Translations under genes and position numbers: made by a program
Shown here: piece after piece, positions 14,894 to 25,694 of the stretch
Layout: each line of letters opens with the position of its first letter
Position numbering within the stretch: position 1 is the first letter of the stretch
From: Actinomycetota bacterium
Lineage (GTDB): Bacteria > Actinomycetota > Acidimicrobiia > Acidimicrobiales > CAIXPF01
NCBI GenBank assembly: GCA_016870475.1
Contig: VGBO01000020.1
Coordinates: 1-37,325 of the forward strand
DNA: 37,325 nucleotides
Direction: 5' to 3'
Notes under the pieces: generated by a model
What the model was told of the DNA's origin: nothing
Database searches by the model: none
The model's input: the letters and a program-made list of their open reading frames with translations, nothing else

Positions 14894-15889
14894 GTGCAGC
14901 CCCGGACCGCCCTCGTTCCCGCCTCGAAGCGACTGCAGATCGTTTCCGGCCGGTTCAACCACCCGCTCGCGGAGGCGGTCGCCGACTGCGTCGGCGTCGA
15001 GCTCCTCGAGCCGAACCTCGGGGCGTTCGCGAACGGTGAGATCCACTGCCGGTTCGACGAGTCGATCCGGGGCAACGACCTGTTCATCGTGCAGACGCAC
15101 GCCGACGGTCCGGAGGGGTCGCTGAACGACGCCCTGATGGAGACGCTGATCATGGTCGACGCCGCGAAGCGTGCGTCCGCCAAGCGGATCACCGTCGTGG
15201 CGCCGTTCTTCCCCTACGCCCGTCAGGACCGCAAGTCGAACGGCCGGGAGCCGATCACCGCGAAACTGGTGTCGGACCTGCTCGCCGCCGCCGGCGCGAA
15301 GCGGCTCGTGTCGATGGACATGCACTCCGGTCAGATCCAGGGGTTCTTCGACGGTCCGGTCGACCACCTGACGGCGATGCCGGTCCTCGAGAACTACTTC
15401 CGCGACGTGCAGGGCGAGCTCGTCGTCGTGTCCCCCGACACCGGTCGGGTGAAGGTCGCCGCCCGCTATGCGAACGCGCTCCATGCCGGTCTCGCGTTCG
15501 TCTACAAGCAGCGCCGCAAGGAGGAGAAGAACTCCGTGGAGGCGATGGCGCTCGTCGGTGAGGTCGAGGGCGCGACGTGCGTGCTGATCGACGACATGAT
15601 CGATACCGGCGGCACGATGGTCGCCGCCGCCGAGCAGCTCAAGGCCCATGGTGCGGCGCACGTCTACGCGGCGGCGACGCACGGGGTGTTCTCTGGCCCG
15701 GCGATCCAGCGCTTCCGGGATTCCCCGATCGAGAAGGTCGTGGTGACCGACACTCTGCCGCTCGGCCCGGACCGGAACCTCGACAAGATCGAACGGCTCT
15801 CCGTCGCCCCGATCATCGCCGACGCGATCCGGGCGGTGTTCGAGGACAGCTCGGTGAGCGAGATCTTCGACGGCAAGAACCAGAGCTGA
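14894..15889 (+). CDS. prs: Ribose-phosphate pyrophosphokinase (PRPP synthetase)
   Basis: A 331-aa enzyme forming PRPP from ribose 5-phosphate and ATP for nucleotide, His, Trp and NAD synthesis. Motifs: GRFNHPLAEAVADCVG, FANGEIHCRFDESIRGNDLF, APFFPYARQDRKSNGREPIT (ATP-binding flexible region), SMDMHSGQIQGFF, VVSPDTGRVKVAARYA and the PRPP loop VLIDDMIDTGGTMVAAAEQL. Length matches class I enzymes. The start is GTG 14894; the short stretch PRTALVPASKRLQI precedes the conserved VSGRFN. It lies between glmU and rplY as in other Actinobacteria. Confidence 0.96.
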   Translation: MQPRTALVPASKRLQIVSGRFNHPLAEAVADCVGVELLEPNLGAFANGEIHCRFDESIRGNDLFIVQTHADGPEGSLNDALMETLIMVDAAKRASAKRITVVAPFFPYARQDRKSNGREPITAKLVSDLLAAAGAKRLVSMDMHSGQIQGFFDGPVDHLTAMPVLENYFRDVQGELVVVSPDTGRVKVAARYANALHAGLAFVYKQRRKEEKNSVEAMALVGEVEGATCVLIDDMIDTGGTMVAAAEQLKAHGAAHVYAAATHGVFSGPAIQRFRDSPIEKVVVTDTLPLGPDRNLDKIERLSVAPIIADAIRAVFEDSSVSEIFDGKNQS

Positions 15890-15900
15890 CCCGCCCGCCC

Positions 15901-15944
15901 GCCACCTCGATCGACCGGAAGTGGTCCGCTCGGCCCGAGGTGGC
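15901..15944. repeat. 9-bp perfect inverted repeat between prs and rplY, abutting the rplY -10 element
   Basis: GCCACCTCG (15901-15909) and CGAGGTGGC (15936-15944) are perfect inverse complements separated by 26 nt. The intervening DNA contains a smaller GACC/GGTC hairpin (from 15913). The right arm ends immediately before TAGCAT (15945-15950), the likely -10 of rplY. It could be a prs terminator or an operator covering the rplY promoter. There is no U-tract. Confidence 0.55.
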
Positions 15945-15950
15945 TAGCAT
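15945..15950 (+). promoter_or_regulatory. Likely -10 element (TAGCAT) of rplY
   Basis: TAGCAT sits 66 nt before the rplY ATG, giving an untranslated leader of about 60 nt. AAAGGA at 16001-16006 provides a ribosome-binding site, so rplY is leadered, in contrast to many neighbours. Confidence 0.45.
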
Positions 15951-16016
15951 CGTTACCCGCTGTCAGACCCGTCCCGGCCCGTTCCGTGGTCGGTACCCGT
16001 AAAGGACACCCCGAAC

Positions 16017-16598
16017 ATGAGCCAGGTGCTGGTCGCCGCAACCGGTCGGACGCATGGGTCGCGCCCCTCTGGACGTCTGCGTCGTGAGGGCTCGGTCCCC
16101 GGGGTCCTGTACGGCAACGGTCTCGAGACGACCTCGCTCGAGGTCGACTGGCCGTCGTTGCGTCGTGCGCTGAACGACGGCGGCGCCGCTGCCGCTCCGG
16201 TCAACCTCCGGGTGAACGGCGTCGACCACGTCACGATCATCAAGGAGATCCAGCGTCACCCGGTGCGCCGCGACGTGCTGCACGTCGACTTCATGGCGAT
16301 CGACCCGGATGTGATCCTCCGCTCGGTGCTGCCGGTGGTGCTCACCGGTACCGAGGAGCTCTCCCCCTCGACGCTCGCCCGCCTCGCGCTCGTGTGTGCG
16401 ACCCTCGAGGTCGACGCCAAGCCGGCGGCGATGCCGCTCGAGATCCCCATCGCCGCGGAGACCGTGCTCACCGCCGGTGTGGTGCGCGTCCGTGACCTGC
16501 AGATGCCCGCCGGTTCGGTGATCGTCGCCAACGGTGCCACGGTCGTTGCGTCGGCCGGCGCCGCGGACGCCGATGCGGACGGCGTCGACGAAGCCTGA
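16017..16598 (+). CDS. rplY: 50S ribosomal protein L25/general stress protein Ctc (bL25, TL5 type)
   Basis: A 193-aa long-form bL25. The N-terminal L25 domain binds 5S rRNA (GRTHGSRPSGRLRREGSVPG, VLYGNGLETTSLEVDW, VTIIKEIQRHPVRRDVLHVD, FMAIDPD) and the C-terminal TL5/Ctc beta domain spans about residues 100-180. It ends in an acidic tail (ADADADGVDEA). The start ATG 16017 is preceded by AAAGGA 10 nt upstream. The 3' end overlaps the presumed start of pth by 26 bp, a conserved neighbour pair in many bacteria. Confidence 0.94.
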   Translation: MSQVLVAATGRTHGSRPSGRLRREGSVPGVLYGNGLETTSLEVDWPSLRRALNDGGAAAAPVNLRVNGVDHVTIIKEIQRHPVRRDVLHVDFMAIDPDVILRSVLPVVLTGTEELSPSTLARLALVCATLEVDAKPAAMPLEIPIAAETVLTAGVVRVRDLQMPAGSVIVANGATVVASAGAADADADGVDEA

Positions 16599-17196
16599 CG
16601 GCTCCGCCCGTCGCGGCGCGGCCGCCGATCTGCTCGTCGTCGGGCTCGGGAACCCGGGTGCCACCTACGACGGAACTCGGCACAACGTCGGCGTGGAGGT
16701 GGTGGAGCTGTTGGCGCGTCGCCACGGCGAGACCCTGCGTCGCTCGAAGGAGCTCGCTCTCGTCGCCGAGGCGCGTCCGTCCGGTCAGCGGCTCGTGCTG
16801 GCGTTCCCGCAGACCTACATGAACGAGTCGGGTCGGTCGGTGCAGATGCTCTGCCGACGGCACGGGGTCGAGGATCCCGAGCGGCTCGTCGTCGTGCACG
16901 ACGAGCTGGACCTGCCTCCGGGGCGGATCAAGCTGAAGCGCGGCGGCGGACTCGCCGGGCACAACGGCCTGCGGTCGATCAAGGCGCACCTGCACACCGA
17001 CGCGTTCCTGCGGGTGCGCGTCGGGGTCGGCAAGCCACCGGCCGGCAAGGGGGTCGACTGGGTGTTGTCGCGCCCCGGCCGTGCGGACCGCACCGAGCTC
17101 GACGTCGCCGTCGAGCGCGCGGCCGATGCCGTCCTCGCGGTGCTCGACGGCGGTCTCGACGCCGCGATGGCGATCTACAACCGTGACGACATCTGA
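16573..17196 (+). CDS. pth: Peptidyl-tRNA hydrolase
   Basis: A 207-aa enzyme cleaving peptidyl-tRNA released from stalled ribosomes. Motifs: LLVVGLGNPGATYDGTRHNV (Asn of GNPG and the catalytic His of RHN, about residue 37), FPQTYMNESGRSV, VVHDELDLPPG (catalytic Asp) and GGLAGHNGLRSIK (Asn). The ATG at 16573 lies 26 bp inside the end of rplY; no ATG or GTG occurs between there and the conserved core, so this overlap seems real, giving about 18 non-conserved N-terminal residues. The mfd GTG follows after 7 bp. Confidence 0.94.
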   Translation: MRTASTKPDGSARRGAAADLLVVGLGNPGATYDGTRHNVGVEVVELLARRHGETLRRSKELALVAEARPSGQRLVLAFPQTYMNESGRSVQMLCRRHGVEDPERLVVVHDELDLPPGRIKLKRGGGLAGHNGLRSIKAHLHTDAFLRVRVGVGKPPAGKGVDWVLSRPGRADRTELDVAVERAADAVLAVLDGGLDAAMAIYNRDDI

Positions 17197-17203
17197 GGCG
17201 TAG

Positions 17204-20200
17204 GTGGCGCTGCGCGATCTCCCCGCCCTGTTGCGCGACGACCCGGCGTTCGCCGGGGTCCTCGGGCGTTCCTCGGCCACCCTGTCGGTGCCGGAGGCGG
17301 CCCGGGCCATCGTGCTGGCGGCGGTTGCGACATCGGGGAGCCGGTCACCGCTGCTCGTGGTCACGCCGACCGGCGCCGACGCCGACCGGCTCGCCGCCGA
17401 CCTCGCCACGTTCCTCGGCCCGGCGGCGGTCGATCTGCTCCCGGCGTGGGAGACGTTGCCGTTCGAACGGGTGAGCCCGTCGGCGGAGACGATGGGTCGT
17501 CGGGTGCGGGTGCGGTCGCGTCTCGTTGAGGGCGACGACCGGTTGTCGTTGGTGGTCGCACCGGTGCGGGCGTTGGTGCAGCGCCTCGGTCCGACGTCGG
17601 CGTCGCCGGCCCCGGTCCGGGTGGCGCGGGGGGACCGCGTCGATCAGCAGGCGCTTCTCGAGGGGTTGGTCGCGGCGGGGTACCGCCGGGAGTACCAGGT
17701 GGAGAACCGGGGCGAGTTCGCCGTGCGCGGGTCGATCGTCGACGTGTTCCCGGCGACGGCGGACGTCCCGGTGCGCATCGATCTGTGGGGCGACGAGGTC
17801 GACCGCCTGACGACCTTCAGCGTCGCCGAGCAGCGTTCGACGGCCGATCTCGACGCGGTCGAGGTGTTCCCGTGTCGGGAGTTCGTGCCGGACGCGGCGG
17901 TGCGGGCCCGTGCGACGGAGCTGATCCGTTCGGCGCCCTGGGGTGCGGAGCCGTGGGCCCGGGTCGCCGAAGGCGAGACCTTCGACGGGATGGAGTCGTG
18001 GCTGCCCTGGCTCGACGGCGACCCGGTGCTGCTCCCCGACCTGCTCCCAGCCGAATCGCTCGTCGTACTCGTCGACCCGCGGCGGGTGCGTGACCGTGCG
18101 GCGGAGGTCGTCGCCGAGGAGGCGGACCTCGCCCGGTCCCTCTCGCGGTCGTGGGGGGCGGACCCGGACGGTCTTCCGGCGTTGCACGTGCCCTTCGACC
18201 GCCTGCTCGAGCGCTGCCCGGCGGCGCTGTGGACCCTGCAGTCGGTGCCGGAGGGGCCGGACGTCGCCATGGTGTCGGCGATGCCGTGGGCCGCCGTCGG
18301 GGCCGACGGTTCGGCGCTCGTCGACCAGCTCGTCGGCCTCCTGTGTGACGGCTACCGGGTGGTGGTCGGGGCGGATCGCGCGTCGTCGGTCGAACGGATC
18401 CGCGACCTGTTGGTGCGCCAGGGGGTGGACCTCACGGCGGTCGACCCGGACGCGGTCGATGCCCGTCCCGGCGGCCGGGTCACGGTGGCCCCGCTCGAAC
18501 GGGGGTTCGTGCTCCCGGGGGCGCGACTCGCGGTGCTCGCCGAGTCCGACGTGACGGGCCGGCGTCGGGTGCACCGTCGGCCGCGACCGCGTCCGGCGCG
18601 GGCGTCGTCGGGGTTCTTCGACGACCTCGAGGTGGGCGACCACGTCGTGCACCACCACCACGGGGTGGGCCGCTACGGGGGGATGGTCACCCGGGCGATC
18701 GGCGGGGTGGAACGCGACTACCTGCTGCTCGAGTACAAGGGCGGCGACAAGCTCTACGTCCCCTCCGACCAGATCGACGCGGTCCGGCACTACACGGGTG
18801 GCGAGTCGCCGTCGCTGCACCGCCTCGGCGGAACCGACTTCGCCCGCACGAAGGCGAAGGTGCGATCCGCGGTGGCGGAGATCGCCCAGGAGCTCGTCGT
18901 CCTCTACCAGAAGCGGCTCCACACGCCGGGCCGGGCGTTCGCGCCGGACACCCCGTGGCAGCGTGAGTTCGAGTCGGCGTTCTCCTTCACGCTCACGCCC
19001 GATCAGGCACGGGCGGTCGAGGACGTGAAGATCGACATGGAGGCGCCCCGGCCGATGGACCGCCTCGTGTGCGGCGACGTCGGGTTCGGCAAGACCGAGG
19101 TGGCGTTGCGGGCGGCGTTCAAGGCGGTGCAGGACGGCACGCAGGTGGCGGTGCTGGTGCCGACCACCCTGCTCGCGAACCAGCACGGCGCGACGTTCGC
19201 GGACCGCTTCGCCGGCTATCCGATCCGGGTCGAGGTCCTGTCACGGTTCCTCACCCCGGCGCAGGTCCGGGCGGTCCTCGCGGGGCTCGCGTCGGGCGAG
19301 GTGGACGTGGTCGTGGGCACGCACCGGTTGTTGTCGGAGGACGTCCGGTTCCGTGATCTCGGCCTGCTCGTGGTCGACGAGGAGCAGCGGTTCGGGGTGC
19401 AGCACAAGGAGCAGGTGAAGCGCCTGCAGACCGGGGTCGACGTGCTCACCCTGTCGGCGACCCCGATCCCGAGGACCCTCGAGATGTCCCTCGTCGGCAT
19501 CCGTGACCTGTCCGTGCTGAACACCCCGCCGGCGGACCGCCAGCCGATCCTCACCTACGTCGGGGGCTACGACGAACGGGCGGTCGCCGAGGCGGTCCGG
19601 CGTGAGCTGCTGCGCGAGGGTCAGGTGTTCTACGTGCACAACCGTGTGCAGGACATCGAACGTCACGCTGCGCGGCTGGCGGAGTTGGTGCCGGAGGCGA
19701 GGATCGCGGTCGCCCACGGGCAGATGGACGAGGGGTCCCTCGAACAGGTCGTGCTCGCGTTCTGGGAGGGCCGGTACGACGTGCTGGTGTGCACGACGAT
19801 CATCGAGTCGGGGATCGACATGCCGACGGTGAACACGCTCGTCGTGGACCGTGCGGACCTGATGGGGCTCGGGCAGCTCCACCAGTTGCGGGGCCGGGTC
19901 GGTCGGGCCGACATGCGGGCGTACGCCTACCTGTTCTTCCCGCCGGACCGGGTGCTGTCGGAGGAGTCCCACGAACGGTTGCGAACGATCGCCGAGGCGA
20001 CGGAACTGGGTTCGGGGTTCAAGATCGCGATGCGGGACCTCGAGATCCGTGGTGCGGGGAACCTGCTCGGGACCGGCCAGTCGGGGCATGTGGCGGCGGT
20101 CGGCTACGACCTGTACTGCGAGATGGTCAACGTGGCGATCGCCGAGCTGAACGGCGAGGAGGTGCGTCCACCGGCGGAGATCAAGATCGAGGTGCCGCTC

Positions 20201-20653
20201 GACGCCCACCTGCCGGCCGACTGGATCGCGCGGGAGGACCTCCGGATCGAGGCGTACCGGCGGCTCGCGGCCGTGCGCGACCTCGACACGGTCGAGGACA
20301 TCCGTGCCGAGTGGGTGGACCGGTTCGGGCCGGTCCCGCCGCCGGCGGAGGCGTTGCTGGCCGTCGCCCGTCTCCGTGCCGAGTGCGTCCGCACCGGGGT
20401 GACCGAGGTGACGGTGACGAAGGCTCCGGCGTTCGGTGGGGCTCGGTTCGTCGCCCGGATCGCGCCGCTCCCGCTGCGGGTCTCCCAGACGATGAAGCTT
20501 CAGCGCCTCTACAAGGGTGCGGTGGTGAAGGAGGACTCGGGCGAGGTGCAGGTGCCCGTCGCCCGTGCCGATGACGCCGCTGCGGCGGTCGTCGAGGTGC
20601 TGCGCGGTATCGTTCCCCTTCCCGGCACCGACGTCGGGGCGGAGGTGGGGTGA
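17204..20653 (+). CDS. mfd: Transcription-repair coupling factor Mfd
   Basis: A 1149-aa multidomain DNA translocase that removes RNA polymerase stalled at lesions and recruits UvrA. In order: an N-terminal UvrB-like region (LPAWETLPFERVSPSAETMG, GYRREYQVENRGEFAVRGSI), an RNA-polymerase-interacting CarD-like domain around residues 475-560 (LEVGDHVVHHHHGVGRYGGM), and the SF2 helicase core with Walker A GDVGFGKTEVALRAAFKA near residue 625, DEEQ box near 725, THRLL, SATPIPRTLEMSLVGIRDLS and motif VI QLRGRVGRADMRAYAYLF. A C-terminal TRCF domain follows. Length is standard. GTG 17204 lies 7 bp after pth; its stop overlaps the next gene (GTGA). Confidence 0.97.
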   Translation: MALRDLPALLRDDPAFAGVLGRSSATLSVPEAARAIVLAAVATSGSRSPLLVVTPTGADADRLAADLATFLGPAAVDLLPAWETLPFERVSPSAETMGRRVRVRSRLVEGDDRLSLVVAPVRALVQRLGPTSASPAPVRVARGDRVDQQALLEGLVAAGYRREYQVENRGEFAVRGSIVDVFPATADVPVRIDLWGDEVDRLTTFSVAEQRSTADLDAVEVFPCREFVPDAAVRARATELIRSAPWGAEPWARVAEGETFDGMESWLPWLDGDPVLLPDLLPAESLVVLVDPRRVRDRAAEVVAEEADLARSLSRSWGADPDGLPALHVPFDRLLERCPAALWTLQSVPEGPDVAMVSAMPWAAVGADGSALVDQLVGLLCDGYRVVVGADRASSVERIRDLLVRQGVDLTAVDPDAVDARPGGRVTVAPLERGFVLPGARLAVLAESDVTGRRRVHRRPRPRPARASSGFFDDLEVGDHVVHHHHGVGRYGGMVTRAIGGVERDYLLLEYKGGDKLYVPSDQIDAVRHYTGGESPSLHRLGGTDFARTKAKVRSAVAEIAQELVVLYQKRLHTPGRAFAPDTPWQREFESAFSFTLTPDQARAVEDVKIDMEAPRPMDRLVCGDVGFGKTEVALRAAFKAVQDGTQVAVLVPTTLLANQHGATFADRFAGYPIRVEVLSRFLTPAQVRAVLAGLASGEVDVVVGTHRLLSEDVRFRDLGLLVVDEEQRFGVQHKEQVKRLQTGVDVLTLSATPIPRTLEMSLVGIRDLSVLNTPPADRQPILTYVGGYDERAVAEAVRRELLREGQVFYVHNRVQDIERHAARLAELVPEARIAVAHGQMDEGSLEQVVLAFWEGRYDVLVCTTIIESGIDMPTVNTLVVDRADLMGLGQLHQLRGRVGRADMRAYAYLFFPPDRVLSEESHERLRTIAEATELGSGFKIAMRDLEIRGAGNLLGTGQSGHVAAVGYDLYCEMVNVAIAELNGEEVRPPAEIKIEVPLDAHLPADWIAREDLRIEAYRRLAAVRDLDTVEDIRAEWVDRFGPVPPPAEALLAVARLRAECVRTGVTEVTVTKAPAFGGARFVARIAPLPLRVSQTMKLQRLYKGAVVKEDSGEVQVPVARADDAAAAVVEVLRGIVPLPGTDVGAEVG

Positions 20654-21234
20654 CGGTGCGGTTCAGGCGCGTGGCGACGGTCGGCGTCGTGGTGCTCGTG
20701 GCGGTCGGCTGTAGCTGGCGTCCGCCCGCTGCGGAGGTCGACGGTGCAGCGGTGCCGGCGGACCGGATCGTCGAACGGGTCGAGATGCTGCGGGAGAGCA
20801 CCGACTTCGCCGACGTGCTGCTGCAGGACTCGGGTCTCGTGGCACGCATCGAGGGCGGCCGGGCCCCGGCGGCGTTGACCGCGTACCTGCTGCGGGTCGA
20901 GATCTACCGGCGCGTGCTCGAGGCGGCGAACGCCCGGGCGGGCTCCACGCCGTCGGAGGAGCAGGTGACGGCGGTCGCCGATGACCTCGTTGCCGAGCTC
21001 GAGGATCTCGGCATCGTCGTCGACGACCGGATCCGAGCGTTCGCAGCCGACATCGCCCAGGTGTTCGTCGGTCAGCAGGTGTACTGCACGGGGCAGGGGG
21101 CGGCTTCGGAGGAGGCGTGCGCGCTGGCGCTCGACTTCCTCTTCGTCGACCGGGAGATCTCCGTCGATCCCCGCTACGGCGTGTGGGACTCGCTCGGTCG
21201 TGCGGTGCGTGCGGCCGACGGGGTGGCCCGCTAG
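20650..21234 (+). CDS. Putative lipoprotein, SurA-N-like without a PPIase domain
   Basis: A 194-aa exported protein with a basic n-region (VTVRFRRV), a hydrophobic core and a lipobox-like VAVGC with Cys21, so probably a membrane-anchored lipoprotein. After the anchor comes AAEVDGAAVPADRIVERVEM, resembling the start of SurA/PrsA chaperones (V-D-G-x-x-x-x-x-x-x-x-V), then helical sequence, but no parvulin domain. It ends VDPRYGVWDSLGRAVRAADG, closely echoing IDPRFGTWDAVSLEV of the next protein, so the two look like diverged paralogues. Translation is coupled to mfd by a GTGA overlap, and the TAG overlaps the next GTG by one base. Confidence 0.8.
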   Translation: MTVRFRRVATVGVVVLVAVGCSWRPPAAEVDGAAVPADRIVERVEMLRESTDFADVLLQDSGLVARIEGGRAPAALTAYLLRVEIYRRVLEAANARAGSTPSEEQVTAVADDLVAELEDLGIVVDDRIRAFAADIAQVFVGQQVYCTGQGAASEEACALALDFLFVDREISVDPRYGVWDSLGRAVRAADGVAR

Positions 21235-22295
21235 TGCGCCGCGTGCTGCGTGGTGTCGCGCTCGGGCTTGCGATCGTGGTTTCTGCGGCCGGCGTCGTGG
21301 CGTGCGGTGGCGGTGACGAGTCATCGGCCGTGGTCGAGTTCGACTTCACCGGCTCGGCGGCGACGGTCGACGGGTTCGACATCGACGCGAAGGAGCTCGG
21401 CGAGTTGATCGCGGCGTTCCGTCGGGCGCCGGGGGCGTTGCAGATCGCGATCGGGAGCGGTTCGCCCGACCAGCCCTCGTCGGATCAGCCGCAATCGGCG
21501 GTGGTGGCGACGCTCCTGCAGAGCCTCATCTACGAGCGGGTGGTCGACGCCGAGCTCGAGCGCCGCGGGGTCACGGTTCCCCCGGGCGACCGGGACATCG
21601 CCGAGACGCAGACCTCGGCCGTGTTCGGCGACTCGCTCGACGGTGAACCGGAGCTGCGGGAGCACCTCGTGAGCAGTTACGCCGCGTATGTGACGCTCGA
21701 CAAGCTGCTCACCCCGCCGCCGCCGGACGAGGCGACGTTGCGGGTGGTCTACGACGCGGACCTCGACGCCTGGGAGCAGACGTGCGTCCGGCACATCCTG
21801 GTGGCGGATCGCGCCGCCGCCGACGCGCTCGCGGCCGAGCTCCGGGGCGGGGGCGACTTCGCAGCGCTCGCCCGTCAGCGTTCGATCGACACGGCGTCGG
21901 GCACGGCCGGGGGGGATCTCGGCTGCACGCAGCGCGGCCTGTTCGTCGAACCGTTCGAGACCGCGGCCTGGACCGGCGAGGTCGGTGTCCTGCAGGGCCC
22001 GATCGAGAGCCAGTTCGGTTGGCACGTCCTCGAGGTCACGAAGCGGGGGACGCTGACCTTCGAGGAGGCACGCGGGCAGCTCGAGCAGCTCTCGACGCTC
22101 CAGCCGTTCACCTCGCTCGGCAGCTGGCTGAGCGAGAACGTACCGAAGCTCGGGATCACGATCGACCCCCGGTTCGGCACCTGGGACGCGGTGTCGCTCG
22201 AGGTGATCCCGGTCGGGGCGAAGCCGTCGGGGTTGTCGATCACCCCGGACTCGTCGGCGACAACCGGGGCGGTCGGTCCGTCGACCACCCGGTAG
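21234..22295 (+). CDS. SurA/PrsA-like lipoprotein with PpiC (parvulin) peptidyl-prolyl isomerase domain
   Basis: A 353-aa lipoprotein: signal VRRVLRGVALGLAIVVSAAG and lipobox VVAC with Cys24. A SurA-N-like helical region covers residues ~40-165. A parvulin domain covers residues ~183-270 (CVRHILVADRAAADALAAEL, GGGDFAALARQRSIDTASG, GGDLGCTQRGLFVEPFE, IESQFGWHVLEVTKRG). It probably assists folding of exported proteins on the outer face of the membrane. The C-terminal IDPRFGTWDAVSLEVIP motif is shared with the preceding lipoprotein. Two Cys (C184 and C231) lie in the PPIase region. The position between mfd and mazG recalls other actinobacterial SurA-like genes. Start chosen at GTG 21234, which directly precedes the signal peptide. 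Confidence 0.9.
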   Translation: MRRVLRGVALGLAIVVSAAGVVACGGGDESSAVVEFDFTGSAATVDGFDIDAKELGELIAAFRRAPGALQIAIGSGSPDQPSSDQPQSAVVATLLQSLIYERVVDAELERRGVTVPPGDRDIAETQTSAVFGDSLDGEPELREHLVSSYAAYVTLDKLLTPPPPDEATLRVVYDADLDAWEQTCVRHILVADRAAADALAAELRGGGDFAALARQRSIDTASGTAGGDLGCTQRGLFVEPFETAAWTGEVGVLQGPIESQFGWHVLEVTKRGTLTFEEARGQLEQLSTLQPFTSLGSWLSENVPKLGITIDPRFGTWDAVSLEVIPVGAKPSGLSITPDSSATTGAVGPSTTR

Positions 22296-22301
22296 CGCCC
22301 G

Positions 22302-24849
<2,548 letters not shown>

Positions 24850-24850
<1 letters not shown>

Positions 24851-25185
24851 TGGCGCTGCGGCATCGGCGTCTCGTCACGACGATGGGTCTCGTCGCCGGC
24901 TCCGGCGTCGTGGCGTTCGTCGTGTCGTTCCCGGTGCGCGACATCCTCGATCAACGGGCGGAGACCCGCGCGTCGCTCGACCGCCAGGCGGCGCTCGACG
25001 AACAGATCGACCGGACGCGCCAGCGGATCGACCGGCTCGAGGACCCCGAGGAGATCCGCCGGTTGGCGCGTGAGCGCTACGGCTGGGTGCCGCCCGGGGT
25101 GGAGTCGTACCGGGTGATCACGCCGTCGGCGGCGGCGGTGCCGCTGCCGTACGGCTGGCCGTTGCTGGTCGACCCGATCTCCTGA
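24850..25185 (+). CDS. FtsB/DivIC-like septum formation initiator protein
   Basis: A 111-aa bitopic membrane protein. A short basic cytosolic start (MALRHRRLVTTM) precedes a membrane segment at about residues 11-30 (MGLVAGSGVVAFVVSFPVRD), then a charged coiled coil (residues ~33-65: ETRASLDRQAALDEQIDRTR, QRIDRLEDPEEIRRLARERY) and the family motif RLARERYGWVPPGVESYRVI. FtsB/DivIC links FtsQ and FtsL in the divisome. It follows eno directly with a 1-bp overlap. In mycobacteria this gene is followed by DUF501 and ppx; here those lie about 7.7 kb downstream. Confidence 0.9.
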
Positions 25186-25192
25186 GCAGGGT

Positions 25193-25609
25193 TCAGGCGG
25201 GTTCGACGCGCCGGTCGCCGAGGCCGAGGGCGTCGAGCACGGCGTTGAGGACCCGGGCGTCGTCGTCGAACCCGATGGCGTCGGCGAGGTCGTCGTTGCC
25301 GCCCGCCCGCTGCACGAAGTAGCCGACGACTCCGCGCAGCAGCGCCCGTTCGTCGTCCTGCCAGCGATGCGGTTCGTCGAGCAGGCCGTCGAGGACGTCG
25401 GCGATCCGTTCGGCCGTCTCGAGGTCGGATGCGGGGAAGCGTTCGGCGGCGATCCGTACGGCGGCGATGTGGGTCGTCACGACGAGGCGGAGATCGTGCA
25501 GATCGTCCACGCTCGTCGGCAGGCAACCGGCGACGAAGGTGTCCATCTCGCCGGGGTGGAGGAGCTCCTGGACGAGCAGACGCGCCCGCGTGCCGATCTC
25601 GGGATCCAT
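25193..25609 (-). CDS. Protein of unknown function (138 aa), weakly DUF1232-like
   Basis: A 138-aa, acidic, helical soluble protein starting MDPEIGTRARLLVQELLHPG. I do not recognise it firmly. The C-terminal segment LLRGVVGYFVQRAGGNDDLA followed by DAIGFDDDARVLNAVLDALG faintly resembles DUF1232 (YkvA) proteins, where a Tyr-x-x-x-Pro-x-D stretch precedes an IG-x-x-DD-x-x-V motif. ATG 25609 is supported by TAGGGT (25617-25622, minus strand) 7 nt upstream. It is convergent with the ftsB-like gene and divergent from the Mo-hydroxylase locus. Confidence 0.7.
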   Translation of the reverse strand: MDPEIGTRARLLVQELLHPGEMDTFVAGCLPTSVDDLHDLRLVVTTHIAAVRIAAERFPASDLETAERIADVLDGLLDEPHRWQDDERALLRGVVGYFVQRAGGNDDLADAIGFDDDARVLNAVLDALGLGDRRVEPA

Positions 25610-25622
25610 CGCGGTGACCCTA
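25610..25622 (-). promoter_or_regulatory. Predicted leaderless promoter (-10 TAGGGT) of the 138-aa protein
   Basis: TAGGGT (25622-25617, minus strand) with a 7-nt gap before ATG 25609. There is no Shine-Dalgarno sequence. Confidence 0.5.
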
Positions 25623-25681
25623 GGCGGTGGGCCCCGGGTCCTCGTGGTCGGGTCGGCGTCACACGACGGGCCCGCGGGCGC

Positions 25682-25694
25682 TAAGGTCCCCTGC
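25682..25694 (+). promoter_or_regulatory. Predicted promoter (-10 TAAGGT) of the leader ORF and coxS-coxM operon
   Basis: TAAGGT (25682-25687) followed by 7 nt and GTG 25695, the first codon of a 25-aa open frame. Transcription starting there would give coxS a leader of about 75 nt. Confidence 0.5.

Noticed and set aside
17345-19186. 613-codon open frame antisense to mfd
   Set aside because: No motifs, low-complexity Arg/His composition, and complete overlap with an intact mfd gene.
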